Assembly (NCBI GenBank): GCA_017462755.1 | Contig: JAFTQM010000045.1 | Location: forward strand, 62,001-126,000 | Direction: 5' to 3' | From: Lachnospiraceae bacterium | GTDB taxonomy: Bacteria; Bacillota; Clostridia; Lachnospirales; Lachnospiraceae | DNA length: 64,000 bases | In this document: positions 1-8,050 of the stretch, one piece after another | Layout: each line of letters starts with the position of its first letter | Numbering within the stretch: position 1 is the stretch's first letter | The notes under the pieces: generated by a model | The model's database searches: none | Told to the model about the DNA's origin: nothing | Seen by the model: only the letters and a program-made list of their open reading frames with translations | Program-made: the position numbers and the translations under genes

Positions 1-234
1 GACTAATATATTAACAATGGCATGGTCGGGAAAAACTGTTCGGGAGTATAAGGAATTAAAAGGTTTGAAAAAAGAAAAATTGAGAGACAATATGACGAAA
101 CGAAGGAAGTTACTGCATCAGGTGGAGAGATTGCAGGTAATGCCAGAAAGGAATTAGAGGCAAAATTGGGACGAAGTGTTATTTCCTGCTCCAATGCAAA
201 GATTCCGGAATTGTTGGATGATACGAAAAAATAG
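1..234 (+). pseudogene. Remnant of a DinD/BRO-type antirepressor gene, frame-broken
   Basis: The window opens inside an old coding region. One frame, up to about position 90, reads WSGKTVREYKELKGLKKEKL, typical of the middle of DinD-like and phage antirepressor-like proteins. From about 91 the similarity continues in a different frame (YDETKEVTASGGEIAGNARK, then a segment ending NAKIPELLDDTKK and a stop at 232-234), which resembles the C-terminal end of the same family. The stretch that normally lies between these two blocks is missing. An internal deletion with a frameshift is therefore the simplest reading. Family assignment is from memory of conserved blocks. The 5' end is outside the window. 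Confidence 0.6.
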
Positions 235-275
235 ATATACGAAAAGAACGAAAACCACTGGAAAGGCGGTATCCT

Positions 276-2456
276 ATGTTTGTTTTTAACAAGAACACAA
301 AAATCGTGACACAGCTGTACACCAAGCCGGTGCGGAATGCCATCGCAATGCTGGAACGTGACCGGGATAAGGTGTTTGAACCGACGGAGGAGTGCGGTAG
401 AGAGATTGTGCTGGTGCAGGGTGCTGTAGCAGCGCAGAAAGATAGTATGGTAAGGTGTGAAGCCGGAGTGACTGTATCGGAATTGGCAGAAGACTGTGAC
501 GAGGAAAGGGCGGTTGATACGCCGGCTTCGACTGACAATCTGCGGGAGTATTATCTCGCACAGGAGCGCTACCGGATAGAGATTTGTGAGGGCAGAATCA
601 CGATTACTGCCGGTGGGGAGCTTGGCTTTGTGTATGCGCTTTTATATCTCAGCGAGCACCATCTGGGGATTCTGCCATTTTGGTTTTGGATGGATCAGAG
701 CATTGAAACCAAAAAGCAGGTGGAAATACCGGAGGGAGTGATTTGTTCGAAGGACCCGGTAGTGGTATTTCGCGGCTGGTTTTTCAATGATGAAGTGTTG
801 ATGCTGAAATGGAAGTACAATCGCAACGGCATCGATGGTTGGAAAATGTGCTTTGAGGCATTGCTGCGCTGTGGCGGAAATATGACGATTCCGGGAACCG
901 ATAAGGAATCGCGGAAAAATCGACAGCTGGCGGCGGATTATGGCTTGTGGATTACACATCATCATGCAGAACCGCTCGGAGCGGAGATGTTTGCGCGGGC
1001 ATATCCGGAAATCAATCCGAATTATATGGAGCATCCTAAGCTGTTTCATGCGCTTTGGGAAGAGGCAGTAAAGGAGCAGCAGGGGTGCAAGGTGGTCTGG
1101 AATCTTTGCTTTCGCGGGCAGGGTGATGCGCCGTTTTGGAGCTCGGATACCACCGGAGCCTTTGATACACCGAAAAAACGCGGCAAGATGATTAGTGATA
1201 TGATTCGCAGACAGTGCGAGGTGGTAAAGCAATACGAAGAGCATCCGGTGTTCTGCACCAATTTATATGGAGAGATTATGGAGCTGTATGAGCAGGGGCA
1301 TATGGAGTTGGCGCCGGACATCATTAAGGTGCGTGCGGACAATGGCTTTGGAAAGATGGTAACGAGAAGGCGGGATAACCATCCGGGCAGAACACCGGCG
1401 ATGCCGAATCCGAAGGATGGTAGCGCACAGGGAATCTATTATCATGTGTCCTTTTACGATTTGCAGGCGGCGAATCATATTACGATGCTTCCAAACAGCG
1501 TGGATTTTGTGAATCGCGAGTTGGGGACGGTATTGGAATGCGGTGGCGGTTTCTTTTGGGTAATCAATTGCTCCAATGTGCGTCCGCATGTCTATTATCT
1601 GGATGCGGTGCGCAAAAAGTGGATGGGCGAAGAGGTGTCGGATGCTTCGCACAGTAAAGAATTTGTGAGGGATTATTTTGGCGGAGATTCGGAAATTGCC
1701 GGATGTTACGAAGTGTATCCGAAGGCAATGGTGCAATATGGCACACATGAGGACGAGCATGCCGGAGAGCAGTTTTACACGGAAAATATTCGTCTGCTGG
1801 CGCATCAGCTTCTGGTGGACAGGGAGCAACCTGCGCGCGCACTGCGGTGGCTGACCGGAGAGGTGTCGTTGCAGGAGCAGGTGCGAAAGCTGGCAGCAGC
1901 CTGTCGGTCGGGTGCAGGTGAATTGGAGGCACTTATGCATCGGTGCGAGGCGGTGTTTGCCCGATTGGAGCGTGAAGAAGATACAGAAGCGAGAAAAAGC
2001 GGTGATATGTCCGGTGTGCAGGGGCAAATAGCGTTGCTGCGGGCGACGCTGGCGCTTCACATAAAGCTGCATTATCTATGCAGACAGGGTGTGCAATGCT
2101 TCGAAAAGGCTTGTGAAGCATTATTTGCAAAGGACTATGAGCGTGCCTTTGTGCTGTTTGGAGACAGTGCGGAATGGTTCGAACAGGGAGAGCAGAGCCT
2201 GAGAGCTGCGGAATACGGTATCTGGGAGGATTTCTATCTCAATGACTGCTTTGCAGATTTAAAGCATACGGCGTATATGGTTCGGAAGGTAATGGGGCTG
2301 GCAAGAGAGCTGGGTGACAATGCGCGGCATGATGCGTGGTATCGCAAGTATTGCTATGCACCGGAGGACCGCAATATTTACCTGCTGCTGGTATTGGACA
2401 ATCATATGACGGATGAAGAATTGTATCAGGTGATGAAGGAGCGTGTGGAACGGTAG
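276..2456 (+). CDS. GH115-type alpha-glucuronidase-like glycoside hydrolase
   Basis: This 726-residue protein has no signal peptide, so it probably works in the cytoplasm on imported oligosaccharides. Residues about 160-450 match the GH115 core: a VVFRGWFFNDE segment, an ITHHHAEPLGAEMF segment, an RGQGDAPFW segment, LYGEIMELYEQG and GIYYHVSFYD followed by a WVINCSNVRPH-like block. Characterised GH115 enzymes remove (4-O-methyl)-glucuronic acid from xylan side chains. The N-terminal 150 residues look like the usual small alpha/beta domain, and the C-terminal half is helical. The start ATG at 276 follows a GGAAAGGCGG-like ribosome binding site. It lies upstream of rhaM, separated by a promoter region, and seems part of the same sugar locus. 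Exact substrate is inferred; it could act on another GlcA-containing plant glycan. Confidence 0.82.
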   Translation: MFVFNKNTKIVTQLYTKPVRNAIAMLERDRDKVFEPTEECGREIVLVQGAVAAQKDSMVRCEAGVTVSELAEDCDEERAVDTPASTDNLREYYLAQERYRIEICEGRITITAGGELGFVYALLYLSEHHLGILPFWFWMDQSIETKKQVEIPEGVICSKDPVVVFRGWFFNDEVLMLKWKYNRNGIDGWKMCFEALLRCGGNMTIPGTDKESRKNRQLAADYGLWITHHHAEPLGAEMFARAYPEINPNYMEHPKLFHALWEEAVKEQQGCKVVWNLCFRGQGDAPFWSSDTTGAFDTPKKRGKMISDMIRRQCEVVKQYEEHPVFCTNLYGEIMELYEQGHMELAPDIIKVRADNGFGKMVTRRRDNHPGRTPAMPNPKDGSAQGIYYHVSFYDLQAANHITMLPNSVDFVNRELGTVLECGGGFFWVINCSNVRPHVYYLDAVRKKWMGEEVSDASHSKEFVRDYFGGDSEIAGCYEVYPKAMVQYGTHEDEHAGEQFYTENIRLLAHQLLVDREQPARALRWLTGEVSLQEQVRKLAAACRSGAGELEALMHRCEAVFARLEREEDTEARKSGDMSGVQGQIALLRATLALHIKLHYLCRQGVQCFEKACEALFAKDYERAFVLFGDSAEWFEQGEQSLRAAEYGIWEDFYLNDCFADLKHTAYMVRKVMGLARELGDNARHDAWYRKYCYAPEDRNIYLLLVLDNHMTDEELYQVMKERVER

Positions 2457-2499
2457 CAGGAATGGAAGGATATCAGAAGAGATGAGTCGCTACAGTCGG

Positions 2500-2513
2500 T
2501 AAAAAACGTTTTC
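2500..2513. promoter_or_regulatory. Possible catabolite responsive element (cre)
   Basis: The sequence TAAAAAACGTTTTC is nearly palindromic around ACGT and resembles the CcpA cre consensus with mismatches at the outer positions. It lies 25 bp upstream of the -35 box of the rhaM promoter. Catabolite control of this locus would be expected, but the match is degenerate and this is a weak call. Confidence 0.28.
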
Positions 2514-2537
2514 GGAATGGATACCACAATATGACGG

Positions 2538-2567
2538 TTGCCGTGTGGGCAGCAAATGTAGTATAAT
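2538..2567 (+). promoter_or_regulatory. Sigma-A-type promoter for rhaM and the AraC-type regulator
   Basis: TTGCCG (2538-2543) and TATAAT (2562-2567) are separated by 18 bp. The block GCAAATGTAGTATAAT overlapping the -10 box (2552-2567) recurs with a single change at 4208-4223, ahead of the ABC transporter operon. This suggests a shared regulatory element. Confidence 0.6.
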
Positions 2568-2627
2568 AAACAAAAACAGGCACGATACGGCGCCTTTGAG
2601 AGTCGTGGTGCGGAATGGAGGAAAAGA

Positions 2628-2939
2628 ATGATTAAGGGTTTTAAAATGAAGCTGTTTCCGGGTCAGGAGGCAGAATACGAAAAGCGTCACAATGAATTGT
2701 GGCCGGAAATGCAGGATATGATTCATGAGCATGGCGGCAAGAATTATACGATTTTTTTGGACAGGGAGACCTTGACATTGTTTGGTTACATAGAGATTGA
2801 GGATGAGGAGCTGTGGGCAAAGGGCGCAGATACCGCAATCAACCGTAAGTGGTGGGATTTTATGGCGGATATCATGGAGACCAATCCGGATAACAGCCCG
2901 GTTAGTGTGGACCTGCAGAATGTGTTTCATTTGGATTAG
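2628..2939 (+). CDS. rhaM: L-rhamnose mutarotase
   Basis: The 103-residue protein interconverts the alpha and beta anomers of L-rhamnose, feeding the anomer that rhamnose isomerase uses. Length equals that of the family (about 104 residues). The family signatures are visible: an N-terminal KMKLFPGQEAEYEKRHNELWPEM block with the conserved His, the YTIFLD strand, and the C-terminal KWWDFMADIME tract followed by LQNVFHLD. The ATG follows GGAATGGAGG with good spacing. Nine bases separate it from the downstream AraC-type gene, so the two are probably co-transcribed. Confidence 0.93.
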   Translation: MIKGFKMKLFPGQEAEYEKRHNELWPEMQDMIHEHGGKNYTIFLDRETLTLFGYIEIEDEELWAKGADTAINRKWWDFMADIMETNPDNSPVSVDLQNVFHLD

Positions 2940-2948
2940 GAACAGGGT

Positions 2949-3905
2949 ATGGCAAAGCCGAAGAAACGGATAACAGAATATCGCAATTATTATTTGCCAT
3001 TGTCCTTTCCGGTGCTGGTGCTGGCGGGAGAATACTGGAAAATCTCTGATGTACCGAGCGAGCGTCTGCATTTTCATAATTGTTTGGAAATTGGTATCTG
3101 TCACAGCGACAGTGGAACGATAGAGTTTTATGATAAAAAGGTGCCGTTTAAAGCAGGAGATGTTACCTTTATTCCGCGAAATGTACCGCACACAACATAC
3201 AGTGCCAAGGGCAAAGAAAGCCGCTGGTCGTATATCTTTATGGACATGGAGGAAATGCTGAAATCCATGCTTTCGAGTGCGTGGAATAATTTCAGTATGT
3301 CGATGGAGGTTCTGGCAAATCACAACTATATCTTTGATGAGAAGAATTCGCCGGATATTTGTCAGTTGGTGTATCACATTCTGAAGGAACTGATTGAAAA
3401 GCGGCCGGGATATCAGCTGAGTGTGCGCGGAATCGTGATGGCAATGTTTATTGAATTGATACGTGCCGAACGTGAGTTTGCAGGGGGGGATGAAACGAAT
3501 GACCCTCTGAACCGGCTGGAGGAAAATTTGGTTATTGCTCCGGCACTGCGTTATATTGATGAAAACTATATGCAACAGTTTCCAATGGAGCAGCTGGCGG
3601 ATTTGTGCCATTTGAGCTCGACTCATTTTAGGCGGGTATTTCATGAGATTATGGGAAGCTCGCCGTTAGATTATCTGAACAACGTGCGTATTATGAAGGC
3701 GTGCAGTTTGCTTCGCAGTACGGAGGACTCGGTGCTTTCGATTTCGGAGCGTGTGGGCTTTCGGTCGGTTTCCAGTTTTAATCGAATCTTTATGCGGACG
3801 ATGAAATGTGCGCCGCGGGAATATCGAAAGAGTATGATTCAGACGGAAAAGAACACCAATAGCCCGTCTATTTTGAAGTACAGCGGCTGGATGCAGCCGG
3901 AATAA
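2949..3905 (+). CDS. AraC-family transcriptional regulator of the rhamnose locus
   Basis: This 318-residue protein has an N-terminal cupin-like sensing domain (residues about 30-110, with LHFHNCLEIG and an FIPRNVPHTTY segment) and a C-terminal pair of helix-turn-helix motifs (about residues 195-300: LADLCHLSSTHFRRVFHE and ISERVGFRSVSSFNRIFMR), the usual AraC/XylS arrangement. It sits immediately before the oligosaccharide importer and just after rhaM, so it is probably the local activator responding to rhamnose or a rhamnose-containing oligomer. The effector is inferred from context only. A large hairpin follows the gene. Confidence 0.88.
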   Translation: MAKPKKRITEYRNYYLPLSFPVLVLAGEYWKISDVPSERLHFHNCLEIGICHSDSGTIEFYDKKVPFKAGDVTFIPRNVPHTTYSAKGKESRWSYIFMDMEEMLKSMLSSAWNNFSMSMEVLANHNYIFDEKNSPDICQLVYHILKELIEKRPGYQLSVRGIVMAMFIELIRAEREFAGGDETNDPLNRLEENLVIAPALRYIDENYMQQFPMEQLADLCHLSSTHFRRVFHEIMGSSPLDYLNNVRIMKACSLLRSTEDSVLSISERVGFRSVSSFNRIFMRTMKCAPREYRKSMIQTEKNTNSPSILKYSGWMQPE

Positions 3906-3919
3906 GCAAACATCCGCAG

Positions 3920-3992
3920 AGGTGGTTTAAGAATACAAAAAAGGGATTGCTCGCAATGATGTTTTTTTTGTATTTTTGACCACCTTGTTTTT
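3920..3992 (+). terminator. Long hairpin after the AraC-type gene, probable terminator
   Basis: AGGTGGT (3920-3926) pairs with ACCACCT (3979-3985). Just inside, ATACAAAAAA pairs with TTTTTTGTAT. The outer stem is followed by TGTTTTTAT. The hairpin separates the regulator from the ABC operon. From about 3993 to 4207 the sequence is AT-rich and I see no gene or other clear element. Confidence 0.55.
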
Positions 3993-4207
3993 ATGTCCGG
4001 GAATAAGAAGATACTTTTTGAGGGTAGAAAAATAGGATTATGCAGAAAAAAGTAGACATATAGCGTGAAAAGTGGCAAAATACATAGGCGAAAACACTGA
4101 AAATACGGCGAAAAAGTGAAGAAAATATGAAGAAATTTTGAATGAACAGTAAAATAAATGGTTGTTTTTGCATAGTTTTCAATGTAATTTAGATAGAAAT
4201 GCTTTGT

Positions 4208-4223
4208 GCAAATATAGTATAAT
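4208..4223 (+). promoter_or_regulatory. Promoter -10 region of the ABC importer operon with shared motif
   Basis: A perfect TATAAT lies at 4218-4223, but no good -35 box is present at the right distance (4195-4200 reads AGAAAT), as is common at activator-dependent promoters. GCAAATATAGTATAAT here is 15/16 identical to 2552-2567. The preceding GCTTTGTGCAAAT (from 4201) is identical to a 13-bp block at 8010-8022, ahead of the GH105 gene. An operator for the AraC-type regulator is a reasonable inference. Confidence 0.5.
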
Positions 4224-4288
4224 CGAGTCATGAAGAGAAGGTGCTTTGTGTAAAATGCACAAACGATAGTAAGAGAGGTGTGACTCAA

Positions 4289-5236
4289 GTGGCAAAGAAG
4301 AAAAAGAACATTGAACTTTATGCACCGACGACCTGGAAGAAAGCCTTTCAGCGGGACTGGCAGTTGTATTTGCTGATTTTGATTCCGTTGATTTTGGTTA
4401 TCGTATTTAATTATGCGGCTTATCCGGGTATGCGAATGATTTTCTACGATTACAAGCCGGCGAAGGGGTATGACGGCAGTGAGTTCGTAGGACTGGAGAC
4501 GATTAAGAAGGTATTTAAGGACAACGACTTTTTCCTGGCATTAAAGAATTCCATTAAGTACAATCTGTTAGACCTTGCGTTAGGTTTCCCGATGCCGATT
4601 ATTTTGGCGTTGATTTTAAATGAGCTTCGATTCCCTCGATTCAAGAAGGTAACACAGACGATTCTGTATCTGCCGCATTTCTTATCTTGGGTTATCATTG
4701 GTTCTTTGGCTTATCAGTTGTTCAGACCATCGACCGGTATTGTAAATATCGTGTTAAAGAACTTTGGCTTAATCAAAGACGGTATTCCGTTCCTTACGGA
4801 GCCGGGACACTGGATGGTTACTTACCTGCTGATTGCAGTATGGCAGGGTATGGGCTGGGGTACCATCATTTATCTCGCAGCGATTACCTCGATTAGCGGA
4901 GAGTTATACGAGGCGGCGATGATTGACGGTGCGAATCGCTGGCAGAGAATTTGGCACATTACGTTGCCGGGCATCAAGAGCACTGCAGTAACCATGTTGA
5001 TTATGAATCTTGGTCGTATCATGGGTAGTAACTTCGAACGATTGGAGTCCTTTGGTAACAGTGGTGTTAAATCAGAGCAATATCAGTTGGCAATCTACAT
5101 ATACGAAAAGGGTCTTGCAGGCAACAACTTTAGTCGTGCAACCATGGTAGGTGTGTTCCAGTCATTGGTAGGTTTGTTACTTGTTATTGTTGCAGATAAA
5201 GTAGCGAAAAAGCTTGGCGAAGACGGATTGCTGTAG
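4289..5236 (+). CDS. ABC sugar transporter permease, LplB-type
   Basis: The 315-residue inner-membrane protein has six predicted transmembrane segments and the permease EAA loop (EAAMIDGANRWQRIWHITLP), which docks on the shared ATPase. It resembles LplB/YteP permeases that import complex oligosaccharides, including those of rhamnogalacturonan systems. I chose GTG at 4289 (MAKKKKNIELY), because AGAGAGGTG lies 8-9 bases upstream. The GTG at 4280 is too close to that site. The operon continues 11 bp downstream with the second permease. No ATPase gene is in this operon; such systems usually borrow a general MsmX-type ATPase encoded elsewhere. Confidence 0.87.
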   Translation: MAKKKKNIELYAPTTWKKAFQRDWQLYLLILIPLILVIVFNYAAYPGMRMIFYDYKPAKGYDGSEFVGLETIKKVFKDNDFFLALKNSIKYNLLDLALGFPMPIILALILNELRFPRFKKVTQTILYLPHFLSWVIIGSLAYQLFRPSTGIVNIVLKNFGLIKDGIPFLTEPGHWMVTYLLIAVWQGMGWGTIIYLAAITSISGELYEAAMIDGANRWQRIWHITLPGIKSTAVTMLIMNLGRIMGSNFERLESFGNSGVKSEQYQLAIYIYEKGLAGNNFSRATMVGVFQSLVGLLLVIVADKVAKKLGEDGLL

Positions 5237-5247
5237 GAGGTGGAGAA

Positions 5248-6168
5248 ATGAGTAAGAAGCGTAAAAAAGAAATGGAATCCACCAACGACGGAAGCCGGGC
5301 GATTACCAAATTTAAATTTAGTGATTTTGTAATTATGCTGGTATTGGTCATCCTGTGTTTGACTTGTGTGTTACCGTTTATTCACTTAGGAGCAAAGTCC
5401 TTATCGGCAGATACATATGTTGTTGCAAAGAAGGTTTTCCTGTGGCCGAAGGGCTTTACGACCACAGCATACAAGGCAGTATTTGAGGATGGACGTCTGG
5501 TATATTCGTTTGGATATTCTGTGGTGCTGACCGCAATCTTTACGTTGCTTGGTATGGTGGTATGTACCTGTGCAGCATACCCATTGTCCAGAAGAAGATT
5601 AAAGGGACGTAATGTACTGTCATTTGTTTTGATGGTACCGATGTACTTTAGCGCCGGTCTGATTCCGACCTATGTACTGATGAATGACTTAAACTTAATC
5701 GACAATATGTGGGGACTGATTTTACCATTGATTTTCTCACCGTACAATATGTTGATTATGAAATCCTTTTTGCAGTCCAGTATTCCGGATACCTTGGAGG
5801 AGGCGGCGTTCTTAGACGGAGCGACCAACTTTCAGGTACTTGGTAAGGTGGTACTTCCGCTTTCCAAGCCAATTATCGCGACATTGTCTCTGTTTTACGC
5901 AGTAGGTCGTTGGAATTCTTATGCGGATGCAAAGTATTACATTCGTCTGAAGGAAAAGTTTAAGCCGATTCAGCTGCTGTTGAGTGAAATGGTATCTACG
6001 GCAAGTGAAGCGTCCAGTACGGCATTTGAGGCAGTCGTAAACATTGCTACGCCGGAGGTATTACAGGCAGCGGCAATCATGTTTGTAACCATACCGATTA
6101 TCTGTGTTTACCCATTTGTACAGAAGTATTTTGTAAAGGGTGTTATGATCGGTGCAGTAAAGGGTTGA
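5248..6168 (+). CDS. ABC sugar transporter permease, YtcP-type
   Basis: This 306-residue membrane protein is the second half of the heterodimeric permease. Six transmembrane segments are visible, and the EAA loop reads EEAAFLDGATNFQVLGKVVL. It resembles YtcP/LplC permeases, which pair with the LplB type. The ATG follows GTAGGAGGTGGAGAA. It is preceded by 11 bp from the first permease and followed by the lipoprotein gene after a 94-bp gap holding a small stem-loop, so the three form one importer operon. Confidence 0.87.
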   Translation: MSKKRKKEMESTNDGSRAITKFKFSDFVIMLVLVILCLTCVLPFIHLGAKSLSADTYVVAKKVFLWPKGFTTTAYKAVFEDGRLVYSFGYSVVLTAIFTLLGMVVCTCAAYPLSRRRLKGRNVLSFVLMVPMYFSAGLIPTYVLMNDLNLIDNMWGLILPLIFSPYNMLIMKSFLQSSIPDTLEEAAFLDGATNFQVLGKVVLPLSKPIIATLSLFYAVGRWNSYADAKYYIRLKEKFKPIQLLLSEMVSTASEASSTAFEAVVNIATPEVLQAAAIMFVTIPIICVYPFVQKYFVKGVMIGAVKG

Positions 6169-6175
6169 TAGTTTT

Positions 6176-6189
6176 CCTGCGGGCGCAGG
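6176..6189 (+). other. Small stem-loop between permease and binding-protein genes
   Basis: CCTGC and GCAGG flank the tetraloop GGGC, making a perfect 5-bp stem eight bases after the permease stop codon. There is no U-run, so it is not a good terminator. Stem-loops at this place in importer operons often stabilise the segment encoding the abundant binding protein; that role is inferred here. Confidence 0.35.
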
Positions 6190-6262
6190 TTTATGATGAC
6201 TGGCGGAGGACCGGAAATCAAAAATAATAAAAAACTATATTTTAATTAAAGGAGGAATTGTT

Positions 6263-7864
6263 ATGAAGAAAAGAAATCTTCAGAGATTCGGTGCAACACT
6301 TCTGATGGGTGTTATGGCACTGGGAACCTTAACCGGCTGTGGCAGCAAGGACAGCGATGACGCAGGCAGCGGCAACATGAAGAACGAAGTGGCTGGTATG
6401 GAAGGCTGGTCCAAGTTCGACGAGCAGGTAACACTGCAGATTCCTGTTTACAACCGTGGTGTTGCAGATCTGGATTCCGTTTCCGACAATGGCTACACAA
6501 AGTATGTACAGGAGAATTTTGGTAACAAGTACAACATTAAGATGGAATTTATTCCGATTACCCGTTCGGATGTTATGACAGACTACGCTCTGTTGGCTTC
6601 CACCAAGAACCTTCCTACTTTCCTTATGGAGTATGACTATCCGAAGGTAACCCAGTGGGCAGCAGATGGTTATTTACAGACCATCGACCTTGATGTGTTT
6701 GCAAACATCGCTCCTACCTACTACAACAGAATGGTAGCACAGAATCAGTTAGCATACACCAAGATTAACTATGATACTTATTTCGTACTTGCTGAGAGAC
6801 CTTACTATGATACAACCTATACTTACTGTACCTTCGTTCGTATGGACTGGTTAGAGCAGGTTGGTATCACTGAGGTTCCAAAGAGCTACGCAGATTACTG
6901 TACCGCAATGGATAAGATTATCGAAGCCGGCATTGCTGAGCATCCGGCAGGTGGTACCATGGTAACCGCAGCTTACGTTGCAAACTTCGGCTTCAGAAAT
7001 TATCCGGTAAGCGGCGAGGATTGGGCTATGCACTCCTCTCTGAGTACTCCATCCTTCTCCTGGGAGCCTACAAAGAAGTTAATCAAGAGAGCAAACTCTG
7101 AGTACAACAAGGGTTACACTGACCCAGAGTACTACATTACCGATGCTGAGACTGCAAAGGCTAAGTTCATCAATGGTGAGACCTATTCCTACGGTGGTTA
7201 TATGTCCGCAACCGTTGACTGGTTAGATTCCTTCTATGCAGCTAATCCGGATGCGAAGCTTGCAATTGCTTCCAACTACGGCGGTGTAGAGGCTGGCGTT
7301 CAGGAATTCCCACAGATTCGTGCAGATAACCCATATGGTATGACCATTGGTTTCAGCAGCTCCGCTACTGATGATGAGATTAAGGCAGCTATGATGTACA
7401 TGGAGTGGTGTACACAGCCAGACGTACTGTATACCTTACAGCACAGCGATTGGAACAACTACAACAACTCCAAGGACTTCTGGTGTGTAACCATTGAGTC
7501 CGTAAAGGCAGCTACCATCGAGGAAGCTATCAAGGCAATCGCTCCACAGGGTCTGCCACAGGATTTCGCACAGCAGATGATCGACAACTACTATGAGTTA
7601 AGAAAGATCGCTGACGCAGGTCACGCTTACACTGACCCAGCATTTGCAGCAGTTGTTAACGCTGAGTCCGAGTACAATGCAACCTTGATGAGCAAGTATG
7701 TAGAGTACTATGACAAGTTAGTTATGTGTGATCCGGCTGAGTTCGACAAGTTATACGAGCAGTACAGCAAGGAATATTTAGAAGCAGGTTACCAGGCAAT
7801 TATTGACGAGAGACTGGCGCTTTACAAGGATGGCAAGTCCACAAAGCTTCCTTGGGATAAATAA
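6263..7864 (+). CDS. Extracellular solute-binding lipoprotein of the oligosaccharide importer (LipO-like)
   Basis: The 533-residue protein begins with a lipoprotein signal peptide: a basic start, a hydrophobic stretch and the lipobox LTGC, with the lipidated cysteine at about residue 26. A Ser/Gly/Asp-rich linker and a large substrate-binding fold of the size of LplA/LipO-type proteins follow. It would capture oligosaccharides at the membrane and hand them to the two permeases. The ribosome binding site is AAAGGAGGAATTGTT. Codon choice differs from the flanking genes (more TTC, AAC, TAC and CCT), as expected for a highly expressed protein. A strong terminator follows. Confidence 0.88.
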   Translation: MKKRNLQRFGATLLMGVMALGTLTGCGSKDSDDAGSGNMKNEVAGMEGWSKFDEQVTLQIPVYNRGVADLDSVSDNGYTKYVQENFGNKYNIKMEFIPITRSDVMTDYALLASTKNLPTFLMEYDYPKVTQWAADGYLQTIDLDVFANIAPTYYNRMVAQNQLAYTKINYDTYFVLAERPYYDTTYTYCTFVRMDWLEQVGITEVPKSYADYCTAMDKIIEAGIAEHPAGGTMVTAAYVANFGFRNYPVSGEDWAMHSSLSTPSFSWEPTKKLIKRANSEYNKGYTDPEYYITDAETAKAKFINGETYSYGGYMSATVDWLDSFYAANPDAKLAIASNYGGVEAGVQEFPQIRADNPYGMTIGFSSSATDDEIKAAMMYMEWCTQPDVLYTLQHSDWNNYNNSKDFWCVTIESVKAATIEEAIKAIAPQGLPQDFAQQMIDNYYELRKIADAGHAYTDPAFAAVVNAESEYNATLMSKYVEYYDKLVMCDPAEFDKLYEQYSKEYLEAGYQAIIDERLALYKDGKSTKLPWDK

Positions 7865-7876
7865 CATTTAGGTTAC

Positions 7877-7914
7877 ATAGCCCCCAGACTTCGTGTTTGG
7901 GGGCTATCCTTTTC
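7877..7914 (+). terminator. Rho-independent terminator after the importer operon
   Basis: ATAGCCCCCAGA pairs with TTTGGGGGCTAT around CTTCGTG, followed by CCTTTT. It lies 13 bp after the binding-protein stop codon. Confidence 0.88.
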
Positions 7915-7944
7915 GGATGGTAAGGGTATCAAGTGGTAAGAGAT

Positions 7945-8022
7945 ATTTGCATAAATCAAAATTTAGCTTCCTGTTTCAGGCGTTTGCAGGTTGCAGTCCG
8001 CTAAATTTCGCTTTGTGCAAAT
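7945..8022 (+). promoter_or_regulatory. 23-bp inverted repeat in the GH105 upstream region
   Basis: The 23-bp arms 7945-7967 and 8000-8022 are inverted copies with 20 of 23 positions identical, and one of the three differences is a G-T wobble. The 32-nt loop contains a further small palindrome, CCTGTTTCAGG. The outer ends read ATTTGCA and TGCAAAT. The right arm carries the 13-mer also found at 4201-4213. It could be a paired operator for the local AraC-type regulator or an mRNA stem-loop in the leader; the sequence alone does not decide. Confidence 0.6.
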
Positions 8023-8050
8023 CAAGATTATATTAATAAGGAGGAGACAT

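Noticed and set aside
2490..3644. 384-codon open frame on the minus strand opposite rhaM and the AraC-type gene
   Set aside because: Antisense to two clearly conserved genes; composition rich in His, Arg, Gln and Cys typical of a shadow frame.
4241..4288. Upstream start for the LplB-type permease
   Set aside because: The extra residues (MLCVKCTNDSKRG) overlap the promoter and ribosome binding region, and GTG 4289 has correct spacing.
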